A DNA stretch of 64,000 nt. It comes from Leifsonia shinshuensis (lineage in GTDB: Bacteria > Actinomycetota > Actinomycetes > Actinomycetales > Microbacteriaceae). This document shows positions 28,349-37,700 of this stretch, piece by piece. Made by a program: the position numbers and the translations under genes. Positions within the stretch are counted from its first letter, which is position 1; the number at the start of each line of letters is the position of its first letter. The notes beneath the pieces were generated by a model that worked only from the letters and a program-made list of their open reading frames with translations, did no database searches and was not told where the DNA came from. The DNA lies in the NCBI RefSeq assembly GCF_013410375.1, contig NZ_JACCFL010000001.1, forward strand, positions 1,488,001 through 1,552,000, in the 5' to 3' direction.

Positions 28349-28441
28349 GTGCACCTCTCCTCACGACATCGCCGAATGCTCGTCCCATCATAATGCGTCT
28401 GAAATCTGAGCCTGGATATCCAAGCCAGGGGGGCGAAGAAA

Positions 28442-28480
28442 AACCGCCGAGTACGCGGACAATTCGCGTACTCGGCGGTT
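28442..28480 (-). terminator. Rho-independent terminator after phoU
   Basis: AACCGCCGAGTACGCG (28442-28457) pairs perfectly with CGCGTACTCGGCGGTT (28465-28480). On the minus strand the stem is followed by TTTCTTC, giving a classic U-tract. It ends phoU transcription before the esaA promoter region. Confidence 0.85.
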
Positions 28481-28503
28481 GGGGTCGAGGGAGGGGGAGC
28501 GGG

Positions 28504-29160
28504 TCAGCCGGCCAGTTCGGGGGCCCAGTCGCCGGTGGCGAGGTACTGGACCTTCTTGGCGATGGAGACCGCGTGGTCGGCGAAGCGCTCGTGGTAGCGG
28601 CTGGCCAGCGTGGCGTCGACGGTGTCGACGGCCTGGCCCTTCCAGGTCTCGCCGAGCACCTTGTCGAAGACGCTGGCGTGCAGCTCGTCGACGTCGTCGT
28701 CGTCGTTGCGGATCTCGTCCGCGATGCGCAGGTCCTGGGTGCGCAGCAGCTCGGCGAGCTTCTCGGCGATCTGCACGTCGAGGCGGCCCATCTCGGCGAA
28801 GGTCCCGCGGAGGCTCTTCGGCACGACCTTGTCCGGGAAGCGGTAGCGGGCGAGCTGGGCGATGTGCTCGGCCATGTCGCCCATCCGCTCCAGAGACGCG
28901 CTGATCCGCAGGGCGCTGACGACGATGCGCAGGTCGCGGGCGACCGGCTGCTGGCGGGCGAGGATCTGGATCGACAGCTCGTCCAGGAGGACCGTCAGCT
29001 CGTCGATGCGGTGGTCGTTGGCGATCACCTCTTCGGCGAGGGAGACGTCGGACTCGTTGAACGCCTCCGTGGCGCTGCGGATCGAGCGGACGACCAGCTC
29101 GGCGATCTCGACCAGCCGGTCCTGGACGTCGGCCAGCTCCTGCTGGAAAACTTCGCGCAT
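28504..29160 (-). CDS. phoU: Phosphate signalling protein PhoU
   Basis: The 218-residue protein consists of two PhoU three-helix repeats. Metal-binding motifs are visible in each (ANDHRIDEL and RNDDDDVDEL-type, plus SLERMGDMAEHIA and RYHERFADHAVSIAKKV). PhoU links Pst transporter state to the sensor kinase and represses the Pho response in high phosphate. ATG at 29160 has AAGGAC upstream. It is divergent from senX3-regX3, with a candidate PHO-like repeat between them. Confidence 0.95.
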   Translation of the reverse strand: MREVFQQELADVQDRLVEIAELVVRSIRSATEAFNESDVSLAEEVIANDHRIDELTVLLDELSIQILARQQPVARDLRIVVSALRISASLERMGDMAEHIAQLARYRFPDKVVPKSLRGTFAEMGRLDVQIAEKLAELLRTQDLRIADEIRNDDDDVDELHASVFDKVLGETWKGQAVDTVDATLASRYHERFADHAVSIAKKVQYLATGDWAPELAG

Positions 29161-29241
29161 GGGATGAGGTCCTTCCTGAGCGTGCGCGCGCACGCGGGAT
29201 ACAGGGGTCAGACGACCCCGCTCAGCATGGTCGCCTCGGGA

Positions 29242-29270
29242 GGTTAACGGCGGGTGCCGTACGCCTGAAC
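29242..29270 (-). promoter_or_regulatory. Degenerate PHO-box-like triple repeat between phoU and senX3
   Basis: Read on the minus strand, GTTCAGG, CGGCACC and GTTAACC follow each other at exact 11-bp spacing (plus-strand starts 29264, 29253, 29242). The outer units match the GTTCACC-type core well, the middle one poorly. It could mediate RegX3 autoregulation of both divergent units. Confidence 0.35.
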
Positions 29271-29353
29271 ACTGTCTAACGTACCCGCGAAAACACGCGG
29301 CGGAGAGCCGCATCGGTCACGGCGCGCCCGCGCGGATCACCTACGCTTGCGGT

Positions 29354-30505
29354 ATGGACTCCGCCTGGTTGGTGCTGCTCTCCCTCGGGCTGGGGCTGGT
29401 CGTGGGTGCGGGGTTCGTCTGGATCCTGCACATCGCCGCACGGCGCGGAGACCACGCGGCGGCCGTGTCCAATCCGGCCGTCCCGGACGGCGTCGACCAG
29501 GTGCTCGACGCGATGGAGTCGGCCGGCGTCGTGCTCGACCCGTCGAACAACGTCATCAAGGCCTCGCCCGGCGCGCACGCGATCGGCCTGGTCTGGAACG
29601 GCGCCCTCGTGCACCCGCATCTCGTGGAGCTCGTCGACCGCGTCCGCCGCACCGGCGAGCCGGTCACGGAGGAGTGCGAGCTCGCCCGCGGACCGTTCGG
29701 CGACGCCAACATCCACCTCAGCGTGCGGGTGGCGCGGCTGGGCTCCCGCTACATCCTGCTGCTGGCGGAGGACCGCACCGAGTCGTTCCGGCTGGAGTCG
29801 GTTCGGCGCGACTTCGTGGCGAACATCAGCCACGAGCTGAAGACCCCGATCGGCGCCGTCGGGCTGCTGGCGGAGGCGCTGGACGACGCCTCCGACGACC
29901 CGGACCAGGTCCGACGGTTCGCGCTGCGCCTCAGCGAGGAGGCCGCCCGCCTCGCGCGGATCACCCAGGACATCATCGAGCTGAGCCGCCTCCAGGCCGC
30001 CGACGCCCTCGGCGACGCCGAGCAGCTGTCGGCCAAGAAGGTCGTCCGCGCCGCCATCGACCAGAACAAGGTCGCGGCCGAGGCGCGCCAGATCGAGATC
30101 GCGATGCGCGGCGAGAAGGACGCCACCGTGATCGGCAACGAGGCGCTGCTCGTCACGGCCGTGCACAACCTCATCTCGAACGCGATCCAGTACTCCCCGG
30201 AGGACTCCCGCATCGGGATCGGCGTGCGTACCGTCGACGGCGTCGTCGAGATCGCCGTCACCGACCAGGGCGAGGGCATCCCGGAGGAGGACCTCGACCG
30301 CGTCTTCGAGCGCTTCTTCCGGGTGGACCAGGCCCGCTCCCGCAACACCGGGGGCACCGGGCTCGGCCTCTCGATCGTCAAGCACGCCGTGCAGAACCAC
30401 GGCGGCGAGGTCCGGGTCTGGTCGCAGCCCGGCCGCGGCTCCACCTTCACCATCCGGCTGCCCGAGGCCGCCACCGTCCGTCCCCCGATTGGAGAGAATC
30501 TGTGA
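29354..30505 (+). CDS. senX3: Sensor histidine kinase SenX3
   Basis: The 383-residue membrane kinase has one N-terminal helix (about 4-26), a PAS-like domain (about 45-140), the phosphoacceptor helix with SHELKTPIG (His near residue 160) and a C-terminal ATPase domain with N box (HNLISNAIQYSP), G1 (DQGEGIP) and G2 (GGTGLGLSIVKH). It signals low phosphate to RegX3. Its TGA overlaps the regX3 GTG (GTGA). Confidence 0.95.
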   Translation: MDSAWLVLLSLGLGLVVGAGFVWILHIAARRGDHAAAVSNPAVPDGVDQVLDAMESAGVVLDPSNNVIKASPGAHAIGLVWNGALVHPHLVELVDRVRRTGEPVTEECELARGPFGDANIHLSVRVARLGSRYILLLAEDRTESFRLESVRRDFVANISHELKTPIGAVGLLAEALDDASDDPDQVRRFALRLSEEAARLARITQDIIELSRLQAADALGDAEQLSAKKVVRAAIDQNKVAAEARQIEIAMRGEKDATVIGNEALLVTAVHNLISNAIQYSPEDSRIGIGVRTVDGVVEIAVTDQGEGIPEEDLDRVFERFFRVDQARSRNTGGTGLGLSIVKHAVQNHGGEVRVWSQPGRGSTFTIRLPEAATVRPPIGENL

Positions 30506-31185
30506 CAGCCATCCTGCTCGTCGAGGACGAGGCCGCGCTCAGCGAGCCGCTCGCGTACCTGCTCAAGCGCGAGGGCTACGAGGTGACGGTCGCCGAGGAC
30601 GGCCCGACCGCGCTCGCCGAGTTCGACCGCGCCGGCGCCGACCTCGTCCTGCTCGACCTCATGCTGCCCGGCATCCCCGGCACCGAGGTGTGCCGCGAGA
30701 TCCGCACCCGTTCCAACGTCCCGATCATCATGCTCACCGCCAAGGACTCCGAGGTCGACATCGTGGTGGGCCTGGAGCTCGGCGCCGACGACTATGTCAC
30801 CAAGCCGTACTCGTCCCGCGAGCTGCTGGCCCGCATCCGCGCCGTGCTGCGCCGCCGCGTGGACGAGGCCGAGCTGGAGGACGACGGCATCCTCGAGGCC
30901 GGCACCGTCCGCATGGACGTCGACCGGCACACGGTCGCGGTCAACGGCGGCGAGATCTCCATGCCGCTGAAGGAATTCGAGCTCCTGGAGCTGCTGCTGC
31001 GCAACGCCGGCCGCGTGCTCACCCGCGGTCAGCTCATCGACCGGGTCTGGGGGAGCGACTACTTCGGCGACACCAAGACGCTCGACGTGCACATCAAGCG
31101 CATCCGCTCCCGGATCGAGGAGAGCCCGTCCGACCCGCAGATGCTGGTCACCGTGCGCGGCCTGGGCTACCGCTTCAACGCCTGA
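30502..31185 (+). CDS. regX3: Phosphate response regulator RegX3
   Basis: The 227-residue OmpR/PhoB-type regulator has a receiver domain with acidic pocket VEDE, phosphoacceptor Asp52 (LLDLMLPG) and Lys in VTKPYSSREL, then a winged-helix domain (about 128-225; LDVHIKRIRSRIE). It should activate pst and other Pho genes in low phosphate; the direct repeat at 6574-6591 is a likely target. It is coupled to senX3 and followed by a bidirectional terminator. Confidence 0.95.
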   Translation: MTAILLVEDEAALSEPLAYLLKREGYEVTVAEDGPTALAEFDRAGADLVLLDLMLPGIPGTEVCREIRTRSNVPIIMLTAKDSEVDIVVGLELGADDYVTKPYSSRELLARIRAVLRRRVDEAELEDDGILEAGTVRMDVDRHTVAVNGGEISMPLKEFELLELLLRNAGRVLTRGQLIDRVWGSDYFGDTKTLDVHIKRIRSRIEESPSDPQMLVTVRGLGYRFNA

Positions 31186-31208
31186 CCGCGGCGCGCGCCG
31201 CGAACGAC

Positions 31209-31241
31209 GAAGCCGCCCTCGCTTCTCGCGAGGGCGGCTTC
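31209..31241. terminator. Bidirectional terminator between regX3 and the lipoprotein gene
   Basis: GAAGCCGCCCTCGC (31209-31222) pairs perfectly with GCGAGGGCGGCTTC (31228-31241) across a five-base loop, between two convergent genes. Confidence 0.82.
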
Positions 31242-31264
31242 CGACGTCTGGGACGCAGGCCCGC

Positions 31265-31768
31265 TCAGTTCTGCGCGGGCAGGATGGTCGGCGGCACGAG
31301 GCTCTTGTAGTCCGGGAGGCCGCCGTCGAGGACGGGGACGTCCAGCTTGACGCCGGTGGCGTCGCCGTACTGGAAGTACACCGGGTAGAGGCTGCCCGGC
31401 AGCGCGTCGAACGGGGTGAGGAAGACGTTGCTCGAGGAGGCCTTGTCGGGCTGGGCGCCGATCTTCTTGACCTCGCCGGGCTCGACGGTGACGTAGGCGG
31501 CTCCGCCGGAGGAGGCGGACGTGATCGCGACACGGTGGCTCTTGCTGTCGGTGTTCACCAGGCTGACGACCAGGTTGCCGACCTTGCCGCCGACGCCGTC
31601 GGTGACGATGAAGGCGTTGCGGACGTCGATCTGGCCGACATTGCCGCTCACGCCGTCGCTCGCGTCGTAGTGCTTCGTGGTGGCCTGCGGTGCGATGAAT
31701 CCGCACCCGGCTGTGCCGGCTGCGACCGCCAGGGCGAGGACGATGGACGCCGCGACGCGAGCTTTCAC
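31265..31768 (-). CDS. Lipoprotein, LpqE-like
   Basis: The 167-residue product has a signal peptide ending in a lipobox-like AGTAGC with the lipid-accepting cysteine near residue 22. The mature part is a beta-rich domain (QIDVRNAFIVTDG, NLVVSLVNTDSKSHRVAI) reminiscent of actinobacterial LpqE and copper-chaperone-like folds, without visible Met/His copper ligands. In mycobacteria lpqE is likewise divergent from carD-ispD-ispF, supporting the call. GTG at 31768 has GGGAGGG eight bases upstream. Confidence 0.72.
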   Translation of the reverse strand: MKARVAASIVLALAVAAGTAGCGFIAPQATTKHYDASDGVSGNVGQIDVRNAFIVTDGVGGKVGNLVVSLVNTDSKSHRVAITSASSGGAAYVTVEPGEVKKIGAQPDKASSSNVFLTPFDALPGSLYPVYFQYGDATGVKLDVPVLDGGLPDYKSLVPPTILPAQN

Positions 31769-31909
31769 TGGATGACCCTCCCGATCGTTCCGCTCGACGG
31801 CGCGCTGATGCCCTGTGACGTAGCGGTTTGAGCACGAGTTTACCGTATGCCGACAGGGCTTCCTGGCCCGCCGGGAGGTGCGGGGGCGAACCTTAGCATG
31901 TGCCTCGTG

Positions 31910-31918
31910 TGGTATCCT
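31910..31918 (+). promoter_or_regulatory. Extended -10 promoter of carD
   Basis: TGGTATCCT (31910-31918) is an extended -10 element 28 bp before the carD start; no strong -35 is present at the right distance. Confidence 0.45.
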
Positions 31919-31945
31919 ATTCGTTGCTGAAGGGACAACATATCT

Positions 31946-32428
31946 ATGCTTTTCGAGGTCGGCGAAACCGTCGTTTACCCCCATCACGGTGCTGCAACGA
32001 TCACCGAGGTCAAGAAACGAATCATCAAGGGTGAAGAGAAGCTGTACCTCAAGCTCAACGTGACTCAGGGCGATCTGACCATCGAGGTCCCCGCTGAGAA
32101 CGTGGATCTCGTGGGTGTGCGCGATGTCATCGGCAAGGAGGGCCTCGACCGCGTGTTCGAGGTGCTGCGCGCCCCGTTCACCGAGGAGCCCACCAACTGG
32201 TCCCGCCGCTACAAGGCGAACCTGGAGAAGCTGGCGTCGGGCGACGTCATCAAGGTGTCCGAGGTCGTCCGCGACCTGTGGCGCCGCGACCAGGACCGCG
32301 GCCTCTCCGCCGGTGAGAAGCGCATGCTGGCCAAGGCGCGGCAGATCCTGATCTCCGAACTCGCGCTCGCCGAGAAGACCGACGACGAGAAGGCGTCCAG
32401 CCTGCTCGACGAGGTGCTCGCTTCCTAA
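31946..32428 (+). CDS. carD: RNA polymerase-binding transcription factor CarD
   Basis: The 160-residue protein has an N-terminal RNA polymerase interaction domain (about 1-65, [15 protein letters not shown]) and a helical DNA-binding domain (about 70-155) with the conserved tryptophan in [16 protein letters not shown] that stabilises open promoter complexes. Length equals mycobacterial CarD (162 aa). It is followed by a strong terminator and then ispDF, the usual actinobacterial order. Confidence 0.96.
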   Translation: MLFEVGETVVYPHHGAATITEVKKRIIKGEEKLYLKLNVTQGDLTIEVPAENVDLVGVRDVIGKEGLDRVFEVLRAPFTEEPTNWSRRYKANLEKLASGDVIKVSEVVRDLWRRDQDRGLSAGEKRMLAKARQILISELALAEKTDDEKASSLLDEVLAS

Positions 32429-32448
32429 CCCGCGATTCACCCGCTTCG

Positions 32449-32478
32449 AAAGGCCCGCGACTTCGGTCGCGGGCCTTT
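32449..32478. terminator. Terminator after carD
   Basis: AAAGGCCCGCGAC (32449-32461) pairs perfectly with GTCGCGGGCCTTT (32466-32478) around a TTCG tetraloop, with T bases closing the plus-strand stem. Confidence 0.85.
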
Positions 32479-32548
32479 CGGCGTTCCGGGGAGCAATCCA
32501 GGACCTGGTGGCCGCGCTCGCCGTCGGGACCGTTGGTACGCTCGTCGG

Positions 32549-33709
32549 GTGAGCAGCAACCCTGGGCCGCGCGTCGCGGTCGTCGTCGTCGCCGCGGGAT
32601 CGGGCGCCCGGCTGGGGGCCGAGGTCCCGAAGGCGTTCGTGGAGCTCGACGGCGCGACCCTCCTGGAGCGGTCGCTGCATGCCGTGCGCGGCATGCGGTC
32701 GCCGGTGGAGCCGATCCTGGTCGTCCCCGCCGACCGCGTGGCCGAAGCCGCGGAGCTGGCGCACCGGGTGTTCGGCCGGCCGGCGGACGTAATCGCCGGC
32801 GGCGCCACCCGGCAGCAGTCCGTCGCCGCGGGTCTCACGGTCCTCGGCGACGAGGTGGAGGTCGTGCTCGTGCACGACGCCGCCCGCGCGCTCGCGCCCT
32901 CCGCGCTCTTCGACGCCGTGGTCGCCGCGGTGGTGGAGACCGGGCACGGGGTGATCCCCGGCTTGCCGGTCAGCGACACCATCAAGCGCGTCCACGCCGA
33001 CGGCTCCGTGCACGAGACGGTCGACCGGTCGACGCTCGCGGCGGTGCAGACCCCGCAGGGCTTCCCCCGCGACCAGTTGCTCGCCGCGTACGCGGCCGCG
33101 ACGACGGACGAGACCGACGATGCCGGGCTCGTGGCCGCGGCGGGGTACCGGGTGACGGTGCTCGCCGGCGAGGCGGACGCCTTCAAGATCACCACGCCCT
33201 CGGACCTGCGACGGGCGCACGACCTCGTCGCCCCGTCCGGCGCGCCCCGGATCGGGCTGGGCACCGACACGCACGCGTTCGATCCTTCCGCCGAGCTCTG
33301 GCTGGCCGGACTGCACTGGCCGGACGAGGCGGGGCTGTCCGGGCACAGCGACGGCGACGCCGCCAGCCACGCCATCGTCGACGCGCTGCTCGGGGCTGCG
33401 GGGCTCGGCGACATCGGCGGGGTGTTCGGGACGGGCGACCCGCGGTTCGCGGGCGCGCACGGCGAGGTGTTCCTCGCCGAGACGCGGCGCCTGGTGGAGG
33501 AGGCGGGCTTCCGGATCGGCAACGTCTCCGTGCAGCTCATCGGCCAGCGGCCGAAGTTCGCGCCGCGCCGGGTCGAGGCGGAGCGGCTGCTGTCCGGGAT
33601 CCTCGGCGCTCCGGTGTCGCTGGCGGCGACGACCACGGATGGCCTCGGCTTCACCGGGCGCGGAGAGGGGATCGCGGTTCTCGCGACCGCGCTGCTCTTC
33701 CCGCGCTGA
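32549..33709 (+). CDS. ispDF: Bifunctional IspD-IspF enzyme of the MEP isoprenoid pathway
   Basis: The 386-residue fusion covers two steps. IspD (about 1-228; [26 protein letters not shown]) makes CDP-methylerythritol. IspF (about 232-386; GLGTDTHAF with metal-binding Asp and His, [27 protein letters not shown]) makes the cyclic diphosphate. The intervening IspE step lies elsewhere. Mycobacteria have separate ispD and ispF genes at the same place. GTG start at 32549. Confidence 0.95.
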   Translation: MSSNPGPRVAVVVVAAGSGARLGAEVPKAFVELDGATLLERSLHAVRGMRSPVEPILVVPADRVAEAAELAHRVFGRPADVIAGGATRQQSVAAGLTVLGDEVEVVLVHDAARALAPSALFDAVVAAVVETGHGVIPGLPVSDTIKRVHADGSVHETVDRSTLAAVQTPQGFPRDQLLAAYAAATTDETDDAGLVAAAGYRVTVLAGEADAFKITTPSDLRRAHDLVAPSGAPRIGLGTDTHAFDPSAELWLAGLHWPDEAGLSGHSDGDAASHAIVDALLGAAGLGDIGGVFGTGDPRFAGAHGEVFLAETRRLVEEAGFRIGNVSVQLIGQRPKFAPRRVEAERLLSGILGAPVSLAATTTDGLGFTGRGEGIAVLATALLFPR

Positions 33710-33895
33710 GCGCGCGCCGGCCCTTCCATCGTCCGGCGGCTCAGCGGATCGGGCGGGTCAGGCGCCGGCATCAGCGGCCTCCCGTCGACCGCGCTGCTCT
33801 TCCGCACTGACCGCGCCGGCCGCTCGCGGTTCTGGCGTCTCGCACTGTCCGGTGGCTCGGACGACCGGCGGCTCAGGGGATTGGCGTCAGCGGCC
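33685..33895. repeat. Degenerate tandem duplication at the ispDF/SRPBCC junction
   Basis: A unit of roughly 105-110 bp is present twice. ACCGCGCTGCTCTTCC at the ispDF 3' end recurs near 33788, and TCAGCGGCCTCCAGTCG at the 3' end of the SRPBCC gene has a near copy TCAGCGGCCTCCCGTCG near 33771. The copies have diverged by substitutions. Confidence 0.5.
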
Positions 33896-34313
33896 TCCAG
33901 TCGTCCGCGTCGGGGTCGCCGCCGCTCGCCGCGACCGCCAGCCGGGGGAGGAAGTGCGCCCAGCCGGCCCGGTGACCGGCCACGCGCGGCTCGGGGAGGC
34001 CGGTGTGACGCACCTGCACGCGCGTCCCGCTCCCGAGCGGCGTGAGGGTGAACGTGACGGTGGACGCTCCGGGCGGCAGGTCGGAGCTACCGGCCACGCC
34101 CCAGCTGATGACCACGCGATGCGGCTCGTCCACCTCCAGGAACTCGCCGCGGATCGGGCTGCCCGCGATGTCCGCGGTGAACTCGCCTCCCGGGCGCGGA
34201 TCGAGGACGGCGTACTGGCCCATCCACGCCGTCAGGCCGGCGGGCGTGACCAGGTAGGCGAACACGGTCTCCGGCGGCGCGGTGATGTCCACCGACGAGA
34301 CGTGCTCAGCCAT
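33873..34313 (-). CDS. SRPBCC/AHSA1 domain protein
   Basis: The 146-residue product is an AHSA1-type SRPBCC protein (START-like hydrophobic cavity fold), opening with VDITAPPETVFAYLVTPAGLTAWMG. Such proteins are often paired with ArsR-type regulators. It overlaps the upstream ArsR gene by eight bases, so the two are co-translated. Ligand unknown. Confidence 0.85.
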   Translation of the reverse strand: MAEHVSSVDITAPPETVFAYLVTPAGLTAWMGQYAVLDPRPGGEFTADIAGSPIRGEFLEVDEPHRVVISWGVAGSSDLPPGASTVTFTLTPLGSGTRVQVRHTGLPEPRVAGHRAGWAHFLPRLAVAASGGDPDADDWRPLTPIP

Positions 34314-34659
34314 CGGCGGGCTCCCCGCTGTCCGCTGCCCCCGCGCTCTCCACCGCGGCCTTCAGCGCGGCGAGCCTGCCCGGCCAGAAGTCGTCCAGGT
34401 AGGAACGCACGGCGGCGAGGCCGTCGTCGTCCACCACGAAGAGGTGCCGGGTGCCCACGCGGCTCCCGGAGACCAGGCCGGCGCGACGGAGCACCCCGAG
34501 GTGGTGCGAGGTCGTCTGCTGCGAGAGGCCGAGCTCGGAGGCGAGCCGGCCGACCGGGACGGGGCCGTCGCGGAGCGCGGCGAGGATGGCGCGCCGGTTC
34601 GTATCCGCCAGGGCGGTCAGCGCGGCGTCGAGGGACTGGTCGAGTGCGGCCTGGGTCAT
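34306..34659 (-). CDS. ArsR-family transcriptional regulator
   Basis: The 117-residue winged-helix protein has a typical ArsR helix-turn-helix (VPVGRLASELGLSQQTTSHHLGVLRRAGLV, about residues 33-62 in part). No cysteine metal site is visible, so it is not a canonical arsenic sensor. It probably controls its own operon with the SRPBCC gene and perhaps the divergent SnoaL-like gene through the intervening repeat. Confidence 0.88.
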   Translation of the reverse strand: MTQAALDQSLDAALTALADTNRRAILAALRDGPVPVGRLASELGLSQQTTSHHLGVLRRAGLVSGSRVGTRHLFVVDDDGLAAVRSYLDDFWPGRLAALKAAVESAGAADSGEPADG

Positions 34660-34685
34660 GCGCCTCCTTTTCGGCCTCAGGCTAT

Positions 34686-34719
34686 CACAAATGATGGTTT
34701 GTACTTATGCTCGTTTGTG
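34686..34719. promoter_or_regulatory. Candidate ArsR operator in a divergent promoter region
   Basis: CACAAA (34686-34691) and TTTGTG (34714-34719) form the ends of an inverted repeat in a notably AT-rich 40-bp stretch between arsR and the SnoaL-like gene. GTTTGT also occurs twice in direct orientation. Confidence 0.35.
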
Positions 34720-34732
34720 GAAGGGATACACC

Positions 34733-35113
34733 ATGACGGAGACGGACAGCGCGGCGATCGGCCGCGCGTACATCGAAGCGGTCGGCGGCCACGATCTGGA
34801 GACGGTCGACCGCCTGCTCTCGGAGCGGCTCGCTGCGCGCTTCGCGGGAGGGACGATCGGGAAGGAAGAGTGGATCGCGGCGCTCGAACGGCTGCTGCCC
34901 GCGCTGGTGCGCAACGACGTCCGCGAGGTCTTCGCGGACGGGGACCGCGCATGCGTCGTCTACGACTTCGTGACGGACACCCCGGCGGGCGCGGTGCCGT
35001 GCGTCGAGCTCGTGTCCGTGCGCGACGGGAGGATCACGGAGATCGAGCTGATCTTCGACCGGCTCGCCTTCGCGCCCGTGAACGAGGCGCTCGCCGCCCG
35101 CGCCGCGACCTGA
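34733..35113 (+). CDS. SnoaL-like (NTF2-fold) protein
   Basis: The 126-residue product has the SnoaL-like cone fold pattern: an N-terminal helix (AAIGRAYIEAVGGHDLETVDRLL), then strands (ACVVYDFVTDTPAG, CVELVSVRDGRITEIELIFDR). Members are small-molecule isomerases, hydrolases or binding proteins; the substrate is unknown. AAGGGA precedes the ATG at 34733. It is divergent from the ArsR gene. Confidence 0.75.
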   Translation: MTETDSAAIGRAYIEAVGGHDLETVDRLLSERLAARFAGGTIGKEEWIAALERLLPALVRNDVREVFADGDRACVVYDFVTDTPAGAVPCVELVSVRDGRITEIELIFDRLAFAPVNEALAARAAT

Positions 35114-35140
35114 GGTCCTCCGCAGCCGGATGTCCTCCAC
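35111..35140. repeat. Two copies of the dispersed TCCTCCG-type repeat
   Basis: GAGGTCCTCCGCAGCCGG and GGATGTCCTCCACAGCCG lie in tandem just after the SnoaL-like stop. They resemble the inverted units of the 12.9-13.1 kb cluster. Confidence 0.45.
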
Positions 35141-35218
35141 AGCCGCGCGCCGGCCCCGACCTGTCGACATCTTGCGGGGTGTCTACGTGGCGGATGCCGC
35201 GACCCGTAGGCTGGTGCC

Positions 35219-36652
35219 GTGACTCTGCGACTCTTCGACACGAAGGCCGGCGCCCTGCGCGACTTCGTCCCCCTGCGCCCGGGTGCGGTGGGTATGTACG
35301 TCTGCGGGCCGACCGTGCAGTCGTCGCCGCACATCGGGCACCTGCGCTCCGCGCTGGTCTACGACCAGCTGCGCCGCTGGCTCGCCTACCGCGGGCTCGA
35401 CGTCACGCTGGTGCGCAACGTCACGGACATCGACGACAAGATCCTCGTCAACGCCCTGGCCGCGCAGTCCCAGGGCGGCTCCGAGGAGTGGTGGGCGCTG
35501 GCCTACCGGTTCGAGCTGGAGTTCACGGCCGGCTACACCGCGCTCGGCGTGCAGCCGCCCACCTACGAGCCGCGGGCGACGGCGAGCATCCCGCAGATGC
35601 AGGAGCTGATCGCGCGCCTCATCGAGCGCGGCCACGCCTATGTGGCCGAGGACGGCTCGGGCGACGTCTACTTCGATGTGAAGAGCTGGGCCGCCTACGG
35701 CGAGCTGACCCGGCAGAGCATCGACAACATGGAGGCCGCGGCCGACGCCGACCCGCGCGCCAAGCGCGATCCGCGCGACTTCGCGCTCTGGAAGGGCCGC
35801 AAGAGCGACGAGCCGGACTCGGCGGCGTTCCCGTCGCCGTGGGGCGAGGGCCGGCCGGGCTGGCACATCGAGTGCTCCGCCATGTCGCGGCGCTACCTCG
35901 GGCCGCAGTTCGACATCCACGGCGGCGGCCTCGACCTGCGCTTCCCGCACCACGAGAACGAGCTCGCCCAGTCCACCGCGGCGGGCGACGCCTTCGCGTC
36001 CTACTGGGTGCACAACGGCCTGGTGCACGTCAACGGGCAGAAGATGAGCAAGTCGCTCGGCAACTCCGTCTACGCCGCCGACCTGCTCGGCGCCGCGCGC
36101 CCGCTGGTGGTGCGGTACTACCTCGGCTCCGCGCACTACCGGTCGACCATCGACTACCACGACGGGTCGCTCAGCGAGGCGGAGGCCGCCCTCGACCGGA
36201 TCGCGGGCTTCTTCGAGCGCGTGGACCGACGGCTCGCGGGCACGCGCTTCGCCGGCAGCGGCGTCGAGATCGTCCCAGGCGCCTTCGCCGAGGCGATGGA
36301 CGACGACCTCGCGGTGCCGCAGGCGCTCGCCGTGCTGCACGACACCGTGCGTTCAGGAAACGCGGCGCTGGATGCGGAAGACTTGGAGGCGGCCGCGACC
36401 GCACGCGGCCACGTTCTCGCGATGACCGAGGTCCTCGGCATCAACCCGCTCTCGCCGCACTGGCGCTCGGCCGGGTCGAGCGCGGCCGAGCACGCGCTCG
36501 GCACGCTGATCGGCCGGCTGCTCGACGACCGGCAGGAGGCGCGGCAGTCGCGCGACTTCGCGGCGGCGGACCGCATCCGCGACGAGCTCACCGCCGCGGG
36601 AATCAGTATCGAAGACACCCCGACGGGGTCGCATTGGAGTATCGAAGCATGA
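35219..36652 (+). CDS. cysS: Cysteinyl-tRNA synthetase
   Basis: This 477-residue class I synthetase charges tRNA-Cys. It shows the HIGH-type motif ([11 protein letters not shown]), zinc-binding Cys/His residues ([20 protein letters not shown]), the KMSKS motif (KMSKSLGNS) and a C-terminal anticodon-binding region. GTG at 35219. The TGA overlaps the rlmB ATG by four bases. Confidence 0.97.
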   Translation: MTLRLFDTKAGALRDFVPLRPGAVGMYVCGPTVQSSPHIGHLRSALVYDQLRRWLAYRGLDVTLVRNVTDIDDKILVNALAAQSQGGSEEWWALAYRFELEFTAGYTALGVQPPTYEPRATASIPQMQELIARLIERGHAYVAEDGSGDVYFDVKSWAAYGELTRQSIDNMEAAADADPRAKRDPRDFALWKGRKSDEPDSAAFPSPWGEGRPGWHIECSAMSRRYLGPQFDIHGGGLDLRFPHHENELAQSTAAGDAFASYWVHNGLVHVNGQKMSKSLGNSVYAADLLGAARPLVVRYYLGSAHYRSTIDYHDGSLSEAEAALDRIAGFFERVDRRLAGTRFAGSGVEIVPGAFAEAMDDDLAVPQALAVLHDTVRSGNAALDAEDLEAAATARGHVLAMTEVLGINPLSPHWRSAGSSAAEHALGTLIGRLLDDRQEARQSRDFAAADRIRDELTAAGISIEDTPTGSHWSIEA

Positions 36653-37671
36653 AGAACTCGGGTGGCAAGCCCCGCGCCGGGGCCGTGAGGAAGAGCAAGA
36701 AGGGCGCCCAGGTCGGCACCGGCGGCCACGGCCGCAAGGCGCTCGAGGGCCGCGGCCCGACCCCGAAGGCGGAGGACCGCGAGTACCACGTCGCGTACAA
36801 GAACAAGCAGCTGCGCGAGCGCGCCGCGGCCAAGGCCGAGCTGCGCGGCGGCCGCGACGGCGCTCCGCGGGGCGCGTCCGGCGCCGCCCGCCGGGCGAAG
36901 ACCGGCGACGAGAGCGAGATCGTCACCGGCCGCAACTCCGTGCTGGAGGCCCTGCGCGCGGCGATCCCGGCCTCCACGCTCTACATCGCAGCGCGCGTCG
37001 AGATGGACGACCGGATGAAGGAGATCCTCTCGATCGCCACCGGCCGCGCCATCCCGGTGCTGGAGGTCATGCGACCGGAGCTCGACCGCCTGGCCGGCCG
37101 CGACGCCGTGCACCAGGGCGTCGCGCTCAAGGTGCCGCCGTACGAGTACGCCCACCCGGGCGAGCTGCTCGACCTGACGCTCCGCAAGGGCCAGACGCCG
37201 CTCTTCGTCGCCCTGGACGGGATCACCGACCCGCGCAACCTGGGCGCGATCATCCGCTCGACCGCCGCGTTCGGCGGCCAGGGCGTGATCGTCCCGCAGC
37301 GCCGCTCGGTCGGGATGACGGCGTCGGCCTGGAAGACGTCCGCGGGCGCCGCGGCACGCACTCCCGTCGCGATGGCCTCCAACCTGACGGCGACGCTCAA
37401 GGAGTTCAAGAAGGCGGGCGTGTTCGTGCTGGGCCTCGACGGCGGCGGCGACACCTCGCTGCCCGGGCTGTCGTTCGCCGACCGCCCGGTCGTGATCGTC
37501 GTCGGCAGCGAGGGCAAGGGCCTGTCCCGCCTCGTGACCGAGACCTGCGACGCGGTCGTCTCGATCCCGATCTCGGCGTCGACGGAGTCGCTCAACGCGG
37601 GCATCGCGGCGAGCGTGACGCTCTACGAGATCTCGAAGCTGCGCGCGGAGGCCAAGGCCGCCACGCGGTGA
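36649..37671 (+). CDS. rlmB: 23S rRNA 2'-O-ribose methyltransferase RlmB-like (SpoU family)
   Basis: The 340-residue product has a basic disordered N-terminal extension (about 1-90, many Lys/Arg/Gly), a substrate-binding domain ([13 protein letters not shown]) and a SPOUT knot domain with motifs [28 protein letters not shown] and [17 protein letters not shown]. RlmB methylates G2251 in 23S rRNA in E. coli; the actinobacterial target may differ. It is coupled to cysS, as in mycobacteria. Confidence 0.92.
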   Translation: MKNSGGKPRAGAVRKSKKGAQVGTGGHGRKALEGRGPTPKAEDREYHVAYKNKQLRERAAAKAELRGGRDGAPRGASGAARRAKTGDESEIVTGRNSVLEALRAAIPASTLYIAARVEMDDRMKEILSIATGRAIPVLEVMRPELDRLAGRDAVHQGVALKVPPYEYAHPGELLDLTLRKGQTPLFVALDGITDPRNLGAIIRSTAAFGGQGVIVPQRRSVGMTASAWKTSAGAAARTPVAMASNLTATLKEFKKAGVFVLGLDGGGDTSLPGLSFADRPVVIVVGSEGKGLSRLVTETCDAVVSIPISASTESLNAGIAASVTLYEISKLRAEAKAATR

Positions 37672-37700
37672 GGCCCGGTCGCGCCGACTCCGGTCGCGGG

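Noticed and set aside
15196..28440. Mobile-element ends (att sites, integrase, transposase) flanking the T7SS island
   Set aside because: No integrase or transposase frame and no convincing direct repeats were found at the borders; only short chance matches around GATATC.
34282..36648. Long plus-strand frame running into rlmB from the ArsR region
   Set aside because: It reads across SnoaL and cysS genes in another frame; rlmB starts at the ATG at 36649 overlapping the cysS stop.
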